Assembly: GCF_004011155.1 (NCBI RefSeq)
Contig: NZ_RJWG01000008.1
Coordinates: forward strand, 44,394 to 108,393
DNA: 64,000 bases
Source: Clostridium prolinivorans
GTDB taxonomy: Bacteria > Bacillota > Clostridia > Clostridiales > Clostridiaceae
Direction: 5' to 3'
Part shown: piece after piece, positions 1-7,788 of the stretch
How positions within the stretch are numbered: position 1 is the first letter of the stretch
Layout: the number at the start of each line of letters is the position of its first letter
Notes under the pieces: generated by a model
The model's database searches: none
Told to the model about the DNA's origin: nothing
What the model saw: only the letters and a program-made list of their open reading frames with translations
Made by a program: the position numbers and the translations under genes

Positions 1-1
1 T

Positions 2-32
2 AAAAAAAGAGAGGTTATTCCTCTCTTTTTTT
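2..32. terminator. bidirectional rho-independent terminator
   Basis: Stem AAAAAAAGAGAGG / CCTCTCTTTTTTT around a 5-nt loop. It has A/T runs on both sides, so it can act on either strand. It lies just beyond the stop codon of the minus-strand ECF transporter gene. Confidence 0.85.
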
Positions 33-36
33 AATT

Positions 37-597
37 TTAAATTTTATCTTTTATTCCTGATTTAGAAAGTGCTATATAAAGAGGAAGTGCAATAACTATT
101 CCTATTATTGCTTGTGCTATATTAGTTGGAACATCTTTTAATGATATTATTAAACTTTCAGTAAACGCTTTTTTTTCTGGATTTAAAAAAGTTAATATAA
201 TAGCTCCTGAAAAATAATAAGCTGCTATCATCCAAATACCACCTATAATAAAGGCTAAAATATTATTCCATATATTTTCTCCTTTGTAGTTACCTCTATA
301 AGCAATTTCTGCAGTAATATAAGCCATTAATGCTTTAATTACAAAAGTAAAAGGCGCCCAAGTTATATATCCTAAAGTAATATCAAAAAGAGACATTCCT
401 ATAGCTGAAGCTGCCGCTGCTTTTTTCTTTCCTAATAATAGTGCAGCTAAAAATACCATGCTATCTCCTGCATGCATTACTCCCATAAAAGTTTTTATTG
501 GAACAATATAAGCTGCTACAAAAATTACAGCTGCCATTAATCCAACTTTGACAATAGCATTAACACTAAAACTATTATTCATTTCATTTCTTTCCAT
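37..597 (-). CDS. ECF transporter S component, substrate unknown
   Basis: A 186-residue, very hydrophobic protein with about five to six predicted membrane segments. It has the small-integral-membrane layout of the substrate-binding S subunits of energy-coupling factor vitamin transporters: an early Ala/Val-rich helix, a HAGDSMVFLAALLLGKKKA loop, and a WAPFTFVIKALMAYI segment. S components work with shared EcfA ATPases and EcfT, none of which is encoded here, so this would be a group II (unlinked) S component. Start: ATG preceded by GTGAGGAG at suitable spacing; a second ATG four codons later is possible. The substrate (vitamin, hydroxymethylpyrimidine or other) cannot be read from the sequence. 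The 5' leader is long, about 200 nt from a good promoter. Confidence 0.75.
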   Translation of the reverse strand: MERNEMNNSFSVNAIVKVGLMAAVIFVAAYIVPIKTFMGVMHAGDSMVFLAALLLGKKKAAAASAIGMSLFDITLGYITWAPFTFVIKALMAYITAEIAYRGNYKGENIWNNILAFIIGGIWMIAAYYFSGAIILTFLNPEKKAFTESLIISLKDVPTNIAQAIIGIVIALPLYIALSKSGIKDKI

Positions 598-934
598 TTA
601 ATTCTCCTCACTTCTATTGATAAATAATACCTATAAATTTAAATATGAAAATTTTTAAATTTAAAATATATATTTTAAATTTAATTTTTAAATAGCAAGC
701 TTGCTTATTTATAAATTAGTGCACTAATATTTATATTATAATTATATTACTGTGAGTATAATATTAAAAGTGTATGGATACTCTATGTGAATATATAAAT
801 TGATATTTTTATAATAATTTATAAAAATATAGTCAATAATAAACATTGCTAAATTATTTTTATGTAATTTAAAATTTTTATTGTTGAAATACAGTTTATT
901 TAAAATATAAAATAAATTAGAGGAGGAAGCCTAT
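598..934. other. intergenic leader region of the ECF gene with two palindromes
   Basis: No gene is seen. The minus-strand promoter lies at 808-836, leaving a leader of about 200 nt. Within it are the perfect 14-bp palindrome ATTAGTGCACTAAT (715-728) and a near-perfect one around AGCAAGCTTGCT (694-705). No known riboswitch class was recognised. Confidence 0.5.
808..836 (-). promoter_or_regulatory. sigma-A promoter for the ECF S-component gene
   Basis: On the minus strand TTGACT (831-836) is followed after exactly 17 nt by TATAAA (808-813). This is a near-consensus vegetative promoter reading towards the gene that starts at 597. Confidence 0.55.
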
Positions 935-1090
935 ATGACATTCTTACGTTGGATTGGCGGATTTATAGTTTTATTTTGGCTTATTACCCTTATATTTAAA
1001 ATTGGAGGAAATATAATAAATATACTTATTATAGCATCTGCTGCAGTTTTTATTTTAGATATACTTTTTACAAAGAAAAAAGCAATATAA
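935..1090 (+). CDS. lmo0937-type short membrane protein
   Basis: A 51-residue frame starting with ATG eight bases after a strong AGAGGAGGA ribosome binding site. The product begins MTFLRWIGGFIVLFWLITLI and continues with a GGNIINILIIASAAVFILDI segment. This gives two hydrophobic helices joined by a Lys/Gly-Gly turn and a basic KKK tail. The pattern matches the lmo0937/DUF5670 family of roughly 50-residue Firmicutes membrane proteins of unknown function. It is transcribed alone and followed by a terminator at 1182-1220. The family match is from memory of the pattern; the reading frame and ribosome binding site are directly visible. Confidence 0.75.
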   Translation: MTFLRWIGGFIVLFWLITLIFKIGGNIINILIIASAAVFILDILFTKKKAI

Positions 1091-1181
1091 TCTTTTTAAG
1101 TAAATATATTATAAATAATAAATATATTTATATTTCTAAATTTATATATAATTTTAAAAACATTATTATTAAAATAAATAA

Positions 1182-1220
1182 AAAATCATACATAAAAAAT
1201 TTTTTTATGTATGATTTTTT
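1182..1220. terminator. rho-independent terminator
   Basis: Long A/T-flanked hairpin with arms AAAAATCATACATAAAAAA and its complement, ending in a T run on the plus strand. It terminates the 51-residue membrane protein gene. No repeat of it was seen elsewhere. Confidence 0.8.
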
Positions 1221-1231
1221 TATTTAATAAC

Positions 1232-1432
1232 ATGATTATCTCACAAAAAATCTTTTTATTAAGTATTGATCTCTGTATAATAGATTTAATAAATTTAGAA
1301 GTACTATAAATTGTATAGTAAAAATTAATTTACAGCTTCTATAGAAAGTACTGTAAAAAGTTATTTATTACAATTTGTAATAGATAAAAATTTATATTTT
1401 GATTTTATATTTTGATATTGTAGGTTAATCAT
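1232..1432. repeat. interspersed repeat with terminal inverted repeats, copy A
   Basis: Left end ATGATTATCTCACAAAA, right end ATTGTAGGTTAATCAT (complement ATGATTAACCTACAAT), so the ends are imperfect inverted repeats. An internal block resembling ATAAATTGTATAGT...AATTTACAGCTT is shared with the copies at 17947-18070 and 37480-37600. Copy A is about 75 bp longer than those. It is non-coding and occupies most of the 397-bp gap before prfC, which otherwise shows nothing recognisable. Confidence 0.55.
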
Positions 1433-1487
1433 AATATATGTTTTTATTTACTTTATAATATAATATTTTCATTTACAACAAATTTTA

Positions 1488-3083
1488 TTATTCATTGTTT
1501 TTACCGATGTCAGATAAAACTAATCCTTTATTATGCTCTAATGCCCAGCTTATAGCCCAGTCACTTTGGAATATCAAAAGATTCCTATCTTTTAAGTCTT
1601 TAACTTTTTTTGTATCACTGGTTAAGTTTAGTTCATTTACATCAGTTTCTGTACTTTCAATCCATCTAATATATTTAAATGGAAGTCTATCCATTTTAAT
1701 ATCTACACCATATTCATGTTTAAGTCTATATTCAAGTACTTCAAATTGAAGTACTCCAACAACACCAACTATTATTTCTTCAATTCCTATATTAAATTCT
1801 TTAAAAATTTGTATAGCTCCTTCTTGAGCAATTTGTGTAATACCCTTTATAAACTGTTTTCTTTTCATAGTATCTACAGTTCTTACTTTTGCAAAATATT
1901 CTGGAGCAAATGTAGGAATACCTTCAAATTTAAATTTTTTAGTGCTTTCACATAATGTATCTCCTATGCTGAATATTCCTGGATCAAAAACTCCAATTAT
2001 ATCTCCAGCATAAGCCTCTTCAACAATCTCTCTATCTTGTGCTAAAAATTGCTGTGGTTGAGAAAGTTTTATTTTGTTCCCAGTTTGAACATGATAAACT
2101 TCCATACCTTTTTTAAACTTTCCAGAACAAATTCTCATAAAAGCTATTCTATCTCTATGTGCTGGATTCATATTGGCTTGTATTTTAAATACAAAAGCAG
2201 AAAATTCTGGACTAAAAACATCTATCTCTCCAATATCTGATTGCCTTGGAAGTGGAGCTGTTGTAAGATCTAAAAAAGCTTTTAAAAAAGGTTCTACACC
2301 AAAATTTGTAAGAGCACTTCCGAAAAAAACTGGAGTAAGCTCTCCACGCCTTACCTTTTCTATATCAAATTTATCACCGGCTATGTCTAAAAGTTCTATA
2401 TCTTCCATAAGTTTTTTATGGAGACTTTCTCCAATTAAATCTTCAAATACTTTATCTTTAATATTACCTTCAATGGACTGAACTAAAGTTTGACCATGAT
2501 TTCCACCATTAAAAGCCTGTATAATATTTTTATTTCTATCATATACTCCTTTAAAATCGACTCCTGATCCAATTGGCCAATTCATAGGATAAGATTTTAT
2601 GCCAAGTTCTTGTTCTATATCTTCTAAAAGCTCAAAGGGATCTTTAGTTTCTCTATCCATTTTATTTATAAAAGTAAATATTGGAATTCCTCTTATGCTA
2701 CATACATGAAAAAGCTTTCTAGTCTGTTCCTCAACCCCTTTGGCTCCATCTATTACCATAACTGCACTATCAGCAGCCATAAGTGTTCTATAAGTATCTT
2801 CACTAAAATCCTGATGACCAGGAGTATCCAAAATATTTATGCAATAACCTTCATAATTAAATTGCATAACAGAAGATGTAACAGAAATTCCTCTTTGTTT
2901 TTCTATTTCCATCCAATCTGAAACTGCATGTTTAGAAGCTTTTCTTGCTTTTACTGAACCTGCAAGCCTTATCGCTCCTCCATATAAAAGAAGTTTTTCA
3001 GTTAAAGTAGTTTTACCTGCATCTGGGTGAGATATTATAGCAAAAGTTCTTCTTTTTTCTATCTCATTTATTAAATTTTCCAA
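1488..3083 (-). CDS. prfC: peptide chain release factor 3
   Basis: A 531-residue translational GTPase of the RF3 family, which removes RF1/RF2 from ribosomes after peptide release. Visible GTPase motifs: G1 SHPDAGKTTL near residue 18, G3 DTPGHQDF near residue 87, and G4 NKMD near residue 141. The C-terminal half has the RF3-type beta-barrel and EF-G III-like domains and the usual length of about 525-530. The start codon is TTG, chosen because GAAAGGAG lies nine bases upstream and no ATG is better placed. It is monocistronic and faces away from the HAD gene. No clear hairpin terminator is seen at its 3' end, only the AT-rich edge of repeat copy A. Confidence 0.95.
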   Translation of the reverse strand: MENLINEIEKRRTFAIISHPDAGKTTLTEKLLLYGGAIRLAGSVKARKASKHAVSDWMEIEKQRGISVTSSVMQFNYEGYCINILDTPGHQDFSEDTYRTLMAADSAVMVIDGAKGVEEQTRKLFHVCSIRGIPIFTFINKMDRETKDPFELLEDIEQELGIKSYPMNWPIGSGVDFKGVYDRNKNIIQAFNGGNHGQTLVQSIEGNIKDKVFEDLIGESLHKKLMEDIELLDIAGDKFDIEKVRRGELTPVFFGSALTNFGVEPFLKAFLDLTTAPLPRQSDIGEIDVFSPEFSAFVFKIQANMNPAHRDRIAFMRICSGKFKKGMEVYHVQTGNKIKLSQPQQFLAQDREIVEEAYAGDIIGVFDPGIFSIGDTLCESTKKFKFEGIPTFAPEYFAKVRTVDTMKRKQFIKGITQIAQEGAIQIFKEFNIGIEEIIVGVVGVLQFEVLEYRLKHEYGVDIKMDRLPFKYIRWIESTETDVNELNLTSDTKKVKDLKDRNLLIFQSDWAISWALEHNKGLVLSDIGKNNE

Positions 3084-3359
3084 AATTGTTTTCTCCTTTC
3101 AATAATTTATATCTATAAAAGCATTATTATCTACATTGGATTATACTTCTTTTTAATTTTAACATTTATATTAAATTTTTATATATAATTTAAAAACTCT
3201 ATAGATTATAACAATTTACATAAATTTTTTCAATTATTTTTTTAAAACGCATTTGATAACATTTACATACTATTTGCTACTATTCATTTTATTTTTTATT
3301 TTGTTATAATAATATTATGATAAAAATCTTTCTGAAATATTTATTTAGGGGGGAATTCT

Positions 3360-4178
3360 ATGTATAAATTAATAGCAGTTGATATGGACGGTACACTTTT
3401 AAAGGAAGATAGGTCTATATCAAAAGAGACCTATAAAGCTATTCAAAATGCAAAAGCTAAAGGTGTAAAAGTTGTTTTAACTACTGGAAGACCTATGGAT
3501 GGAATAACATCATATCTTAATAAATTAAATTTAATAAGTGAAAATGATTATGCAATAGCATACAATGGTGCTCTTATACAAAATACTAAAACAAAAGAGG
3601 TTATAGCTAAAACCACTATGTCAATAGATGATATTAATTACTTATATAAATTAAGTCAAGATTTACAAGTTAATATACATGCATTAACTGATAAAATTTG
3701 CATAACACCTAAATGGAATAAATACAGCCAATTAGAATCTGATATGAATGATATTCCATTAAATATTATAGATTTTAATAACATTGATAAAGATACAACT
3801 ATAGTAAAAATAATGTTCATAGATGAACCTGAAATTCTTGAAAAAGCTATAAATAATCTTCCAAAAGAAGTATATGATAAATATACAGTACTTAGGAGTG
3901 CTCCTTATTTCTTAGAATTTTTGGATAAAAATGTAAACAAAGGACAAGGAGTCAAAACTCTTTCTGAAATTTTAGGTATAAAACAAGAAGAAGTTATTTG
4001 TATAGGAGATGCAGGAAATGATCTTCATATGATACAATTTGCTGGATTAGGAGTAGCAATGGGCAATGCATTTCCAGAAGTAAAAGAAATAGCTGATTAT
4101 ATAACTTTAAGCAATGAAGATGATGGTGTAGCTCATGTTATAAATAAATTCATACTTAACGATGAAAAGGCAAGTTAA
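3360..4178 (+). CDS. Cof-type HAD-IIB phosphatase
   Basis: A 272-residue HAD-superfamily hydrolase of the Cof/YidA subfamily. Motif I is DMDGTLL at residues 8-14 (catalytic Asp pair), motif II is the TTGRP segment, and motif IV is GDAGNDLHM near residue 217. The C2 cap lies between motifs II and III. Such enzymes dephosphorylate sugar phosphates, flavin nucleotides or similar small metabolites; the substrate cannot be predicted. Start ATG follows an unusually G-rich AGGGGGGAATTCT ribosome binding site. It is monocistronic with its own terminator at 4177-4206. Confidence 0.9.
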   Translation: MYKLIAVDMDGTLLKEDRSISKETYKAIQNAKAKGVKVVLTTGRPMDGITSYLNKLNLISENDYAIAYNGALIQNTKTKEVIAKTTMSIDDINYLYKLSQDLQVNIHALTDKICITPKWNKYSQLESDMNDIPLNIIDFNNIDKDTTIVKIMFIDEPEILEKAINNLPKEVYDKYTVLRSAPYFLEFLDKNVNKGQGVKTLSEILGIKQEEVICIGDAGNDLHMIQFAGLGVAMGNAFPEVKEIADYITLSNEDDGVAHVINKFILNDEKAS

Positions 4179-4206
4179 TGAGAGTCATTTGACTCTCATA
4201 TTTTTC
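4177..4206 (+). terminator. rho-independent terminator of the HAD gene
   Basis: ATGAGAGTC / GACTCTCAT hairpin with a 4-nt loop, followed by ATTTTT. It begins at the HAD stop codon. Confidence 0.8.
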
Positions 4207-4236
4207 TCTCATATTTTTATAAATAATTATAAAATA

Positions 4237-4268
4237 ATACCAGAATTTTTAATTAAAAATTCTGGTAT
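4237..4268. terminator. terminator downstream of tRNA-Glu
   Basis: Perfect stem ATACCAGAATTTTT / AAAAATTCTGGTAT. It lies directly after the tRNA 3' end on the minus strand, with a T-rich tail, and could also act as a second stop for the HAD transcript. Confidence 0.75.
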
Positions 4269-4275
4269 TAAAATT

Positions 4276-4350
4276 TGGTGACTCCTAGGGGAATCGAACC
4301 CCTGTTTTCACCGTGAGAGGGTGACGTCTTAACCGCTTGACCAAGGAGCC
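4276..4350 (-). tRNA. tRNA-Glu (anticodon CTC), CCA encoded
   Basis: Minus-strand cloverleaf starting GGCTCCTTGGTCAAGCGG. The acceptor stem GGCTCCT pairs with AGGAGTC. The T arm is CAGGGGTTCGATTCCCCT, and CCA is genome-encoded. The anticodon loop CTCTCAC reads CTC between the T33 and A37 positions, giving Glu for GAG codons. Discriminator and D-arm are typical of firmicute tRNA-Glu. A promoter sits about 27 bp upstream and a terminator immediately downstream, so it is a single-gene unit. Confidence 0.95.
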
Positions 4351-4376
4351 ATATAATAAGTAAACTGACAAATTAT

Positions 4377-4405
4377 ATTTTAACTCCATAATAGCATATT
4401 GTCAA
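4377..4405 (-). promoter_or_regulatory. promoter of tRNA-Glu
   Basis: Minus-strand TTGACA (4400-4405), 17-nt spacer, TAAAAT (4377-4382). It is close to sigma-A consensus and correctly placed upstream of the tRNA. Confidence 0.6.
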
Positions 4406-4422
4406 TGGAAATTAAAAATAAA

Positions 4423-4464
4423 ATGCAGCCTCATCAATAAATTATTTTAATTGAGAGGCTGCAT
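4423..4464. terminator. bidirectional terminator
   Basis: Stem ATGCAGCCTC / GAGGCTGCAT flanked by A and T runs on both sides. It lies just after the stop of the minus-strand spore protein gene. Confidence 0.8.
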
Positions 4465-4517
4465 ATTTTTATATTTAATAAATTTAATTAGTTTTTAAAA
4501 TTTATAATTAGAAGTAA

Positions 4518-4709
4518 TTATAAATTTTTTTCATAAGCTTCAATCATTTTTTTAACCATTTGGCCACCTACTGACCCTACTTCTCTAGAAGTTAAATCTC
4601 CATTATAACCTTCTTTAAGATTAACTCCTACTTCTCTTGCTGCTTCCATTTTAAATCTATCTAAACCTGCTTTTGCTTGTGGTACTAAAACTTTATTGCT
4701 TCTAGCCAT
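4518..4709 (-). CDS. alpha/beta-type small acid-soluble spore protein
   Basis: A 63-residue protein with the SASP alpha/beta signatures: N-terminal LVPQAKAGLDRFKMEAARE followed by GYNGDLTSREVGSVGGQMVKKMI. The GLDRFKxExA segment contains the GPR protease-cleavage region of the family. These proteins coat spore DNA, shift it towards an A-like form and protect it from UV. It is monocistronic with an AAAAGGAGGATTTT ribosome binding site. Expression is expected in the forespore under sigma-G, but no convincing sigma-G promoter was identified in the 150 bp upstream. Confidence 0.95.
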   Translation of the reverse strand: MARSNKVLVPQAKAGLDRFKMEAAREVGVNLKEGYNGDLTSREVGSVGGQMVKKMIEAYEKNL

Positions 4710-4864
4710 GATAAAATCCTCCTTTTAAATTAAATTTTAAATTTATATTGGTGTTGCTTTGTACTATTAATTTGCTCAAATTTTAGATTAATATCCTATA
4801 AAAATAAATACAATTTAGCCTAATTTATCCATAGTAAAAAATAAAATAAAGATAATTTAATTTA

Positions 4865-4896
4865 AAAAACGGATGGTTAAGCACCATCCGTTTTTA
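4865..4896. terminator. terminator, probably of the nucleoside operon
   Basis: Stem ACGGATGG / CCATCCGT with a six-T tail on the minus strand. It is the first strong hairpin downstream of deoC, about 105 bp past its stop, and there is none between. The other strand also ends in T5. Confidence 0.7.
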
Positions 4897-5001
4897 TATT
4901 TAAAATAATAAAATATTTAAAATTTTTATAAAACTAAGTAAAAATATAGAAAACTCTATATGCTGTTTATATAATAATTTTAATTTATATAAAAATCAAA
5001 A

Positions 5002-5652
5002 TTATCTGCTTTGGTTAACAATAGCAATACTATTACTACATCCAATCCTGCTTGCTCCTGCATTTATCATGTCCATAGCAGTTTTATAATCTCTAATTCC
5101 GCCTGAAGCTTTTACTCCTAAATCTTCACCTACAACTTTTCTCATTAACGCAATATCTTCTACAGTAGCTCCACCTGTTGAAAACCCTGTTGAAGTTTTA
5201 ACGAAATCAGCTTTAGCTTCTTTAGCTATTTCACAAGCTTTTATTTTTTCTTCTTCTGTTAATAAACAAGTTTCTATAATAACCTTTACTATAGCCTTTC
5301 CTTTTGCTGCATTAACTACTTCTTCTATATCTTCTTTTACTAAAGTATAATTTTTATCTTTTAATGCTCCAATATTTATAACCATATCTATTTCATTTGC
5401 ACCATTTTTTATAGCATCAATTGTTTCAAATGCTTTAGCTTCTTTACTCATTGCACCTAATGGGAATCCAACTACTGTACAAGTCTTTACACCACTTCCA
5501 AAAAGTTCAGTACTTACTAATTTAGTATAACATCCATTTACACAAACAGATGCAAAATTATATTCTAAAGCTTCTTTGCAAAGTTTCTTTACATCTTCTG
5601 CTGTCGCTTCAGGTTTTAGTAAAGTATGATCTATATACTTAGCTATATCCAT
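5002..5652 (-). CDS. deoC: deoxyribose-phosphate aldolase
   Basis: A 216-residue class I aldolase cleaving 2-deoxyribose-5-phosphate to acetaldehyde and glyceraldehyde-3-phosphate. The Schiff-base lysine is Lys152 in [14 protein letters not shown]. The partner lysine is Lys181 in VKASGGIR, and the conserved Asp is in [14 protein letters not shown]. Length and the N-terminal YIDHTLLKP motif are typical. It is the last gene of the minus-strand nucleoside operon, 98 bp after the second permease, with an AAGGAGAG ribosome binding site. It completes the salvage route that Udp/DeoD and DeoB feed. Confidence 0.97.
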   Translation of the reverse strand: MDIAKYIDHTLLKPEATAEDVKKLCKEALEYNFASVCVNGCYTKLVSTELFGSGVKTCTVVGFPLGAMSKEAKAFETIDAIKNGANEIDMVINIGALKDKNYTLVKEDIEEVVNAAKGKAIVKVIIETCLLTEEEKIKACEIAKEAKADFVKTSTGFSTGGATVEDIALMRKVVGEDLGVKASGGIRDYKTAMDMINAGASRIGCSNSIAIVNQSR

Positions 5653-5750
5653 ATTAATCTCTCCTTAAATTTAACTTTATTTTAAATTTTATTAAGTCTG
5701 TTCTAATATATATGCTTGTATATTATATATATTTTAACTTTTATATATAA

Positions 5751-6671
5751 TTAACGTGATCCCTTTTCATAAGGTACTCCATCTGCCTTAGGTGCTACTG
5801 ATCTTCCAACAAAAAGAATTAATACTATAATTGTTAAAATATATGGAAGCATTGCAAGAATTTCTGAAGGTATAGCAAAACGTCCTCCACCCAATATAAC
5901 AGTTAAAGCTTGTGAAAATCCAAATAGTAAGCAGGCTCCATAAGCTCCATGAGGCGTCCATTTACCAAATATAACTGCAGCTAAAGCTATAAATCCTTGC
6001 CCACTAATAGCTGTTTGACTAAATTGAGGAATAATAGCTAGTGTCATTGCTGCACCACCAAAACCTGCTAAAATTCCTGAAATTATAACACATACATATC
6101 TAACCTTAGTTACACTAATTCCCATAGTATCTGCTGCTGCTGGGTTTTCTCCAACTGAACGGATATGAAGTCCCCATTTCGTCCTATAAAGTATAAACCA
6201 TAAAAGTACTGTTAAAATTAAAGCTATAAGAACTGTACTATCTACATTTAAACTTTTAAGTATATTATTCGATACATTTTCTCCGAATATTTTAGGTAAT
6301 TTTTTTGGTACTGGTGGTGTCATAGTTGCTCCAGCAAAAAATAATCTACATAAAAATAATGCAAACCCTGGTCCGATCAAATTTATTGCAATACCAGAAA
6401 TTGTTTGGTCTGCTTTAAAACTAACAGCTGCTACTGCATGCATTAAAGCAATTAATCCTCCTGAAATACCTGCTAAAAAAAATCCAAGCCAAGGGTTCCC
6501 TGAATAATATCCAACTGCTGCACCTGTAAAAGCACCCATTACCATCATGCCTTCAATGCCGATATTTACAACTCCAGCACGTTCAGAAAGTACACCTCCA
6601 AGTGCTCCAAAAATTAATGGTGCTGAATACATTAAGGTAATTCCTATTAATAGTAGAATGCTATTTAACAT
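5751..6671 (-). CDS. nupQ: nucleoside ABC transporter permease, NupQ type
   Basis: A 306-residue permease of the BPD_transp_2 family with eight to ten predicted membrane helices. The conserved segment GALGGVLSERAGVVNIGIEGMM lies near the N-terminus (residues about 22-43), and SVGENPAAADTMGISV is the cytoplasmic coupling loop. It pairs with the larger permease encoded just upstream to form the heteromeric channel of a BMP-type nucleoside importer. Its ATG lies inside the end of the preceding gene (11-bp overlap) behind GAGGTGA, so translation is probably coupled. The symbol follows the Bacillus nupNOPQ system by order and family; the exact nucleosides transported are inferred from operon context. 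Confidence 0.9.
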   Translation of the reverse strand: MLNSILLLIGITLMYSAPLIFGALGGVLSERAGVVNIGIEGMMVMGAFTGAAVGYYSGNPWLGFFLAGISGGLIALMHAVAAVSFKADQTISGIAINLIGPGFALFLCRLFFAGATMTPPVPKKLPKIFGENVSNNILKSLNVDSTVLIALILTVLLWFILYRTKWGLHIRSVGENPAAADTMGISVTKVRYVCVIISGILAGFGGAAMTLAIIPQFSQTAISGQGFIALAAVIFGKWTPHGAYGACLLFGFSQALTVILGGGRFAIPSEILAMLPYILTIIVLILFVGRSVAPKADGVPYEKGSR

Positions 6672-7788
6672 TTATCTCACCTCTTTTTAAAAGTTTATCG
6701 GCTAAAACAGGCACGATTTTTGTTAAAGCTACAAAGAATACAATAGTACCCATCATAATATTAATTATTTCAGATGGAGCTCCTATAGCAGATTGTATAG
6801 CTTGACCTCCATAAATTAATCCTCCAAAAAGTAATCCTGAAAAGATACATCCTATAGGCGAACTACCTGCAATTAATGCAACTGACATACCATTAAACCC
6901 ATTATTTTCAAAAGCTGCCATAGTTGATATTTTATGTGGTGCAACTCCAGTAATAGATAAAGCTCCTGCTAATCCTGAAAGTGCTCCAGCAATAAGCATT
7001 GCCTGAATTATATTCTTGTTAACATTTATACCTGCAAATTCTGCTGCATATTTATTTGATCCAACTGCACGAAGCTCATAACCTTTAGAAGATTTATATA
7101 ATAATAGCCATATTACAATAGCTGCTATTATTGCAACTATAATTCCAATATTCATATCAGTTTTTAACAACATATCAGAAAGCCATTTATGCTTTGATAA
7201 CGTTTCTATTCCTGCGTCTGAATTTTTCCAATTTTCAAGAATTGTCGTAAATCCAGATTTATTTATCATATAAGTTGCAGTTGAACTTGGTTGGTGAAAT
7301 TCTTTAAGTCCTACAACAAAATTTGATAAATAAAGAGCAATCCAGTTTAGCATTATGCTTGTTATAACTTCATGTATTCCAAACTTAGCTTTTAATAATC
7401 CTACAATTCCTCCATATAAAGCTCCTGCTATTACACCTGCAAGAATTATTATAGGAATTTGTAAAACTGGTGGTAAATCTAATTTTATACCAACTATTGT
7501 AGTTACAATTGTTCCTACAATATATTGCCCTTCAGCACCAATATTGAACAATCCAGTTTTAAAAGCAAAAGCAACACTTAACCCTGTTAATATAATTGGT
7601 GTGGATTTAATAATAGTATTTGATATATATTTAGGCTTTGAAAAAATTCCTTTAAAAAGTGCACTAAAGGCTTCAAAAGGATTATAACCTGCAGCACTAA
7701 GTACTATAGCAGCTACTATAAATCCAAAAAAGATTGCAATAAATGTTGAAGTAATCGGCTTTTTAAGTATATTAACTACTTTTTTCAT
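6661..7788 (-). CDS. nupP: nucleoside ABC transporter permease, NupP type
   Basis: A 375-residue permease of the same family as its neighbour, with an extra N-terminal region and a periplasm-side insertion around residues 165-205. Family features: FKTGLFNIGAEGQYIVGTI near residue 78 and AVGSNKYAAEFAGINV in the coupling loop. It overlaps the ATPase gene by 17 bp; its GGAGGTAAAC ribosome binding site lies inside that gene. It overlaps nupQ by 11 bp. This packing indicates one translationally coupled transporter unit. Confidence 0.9.
   Translation of the reverse strand: MKKVVNILKKPITSTFIAIFFGFIVAAIVLSAAGYNPFEAFSALFKGIFSKPKYISNTIIKSTPIILTGLSVAFAFKTGLFNIGAEGQYIVGTIVTTIVGIKLDLPPVLQIPIIILAGVIAGALYGGIVGLLKAKFGIHEVITSIMLNWIALYLSNFVVGLKEFHQPSSTATYMINKSGFTTILENWKNSDAGIETLSKHKWLSDMLLKTDMNIGIIVAIIAAIVIWLLLYKSSKGYELRAVGSNKYAAEFAGINVNKNIIQAMLIAGALSGLAGALSITGVAPHKISTMAAFENNGFNGMSVALIAGSSPIGCIFSGLLFGGLIYGGQAIQSAIGAPSEIINIMMGTIVFFVALTKIVPVLADKLLKRGEINVK

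Noticed and set aside
1495..2921. Several open frames on the plus strand opposite prfC
   Set aside because: They lack ribosome binding sites, have composition expected from the reverse of a real gene, and overlap a clear RF3.
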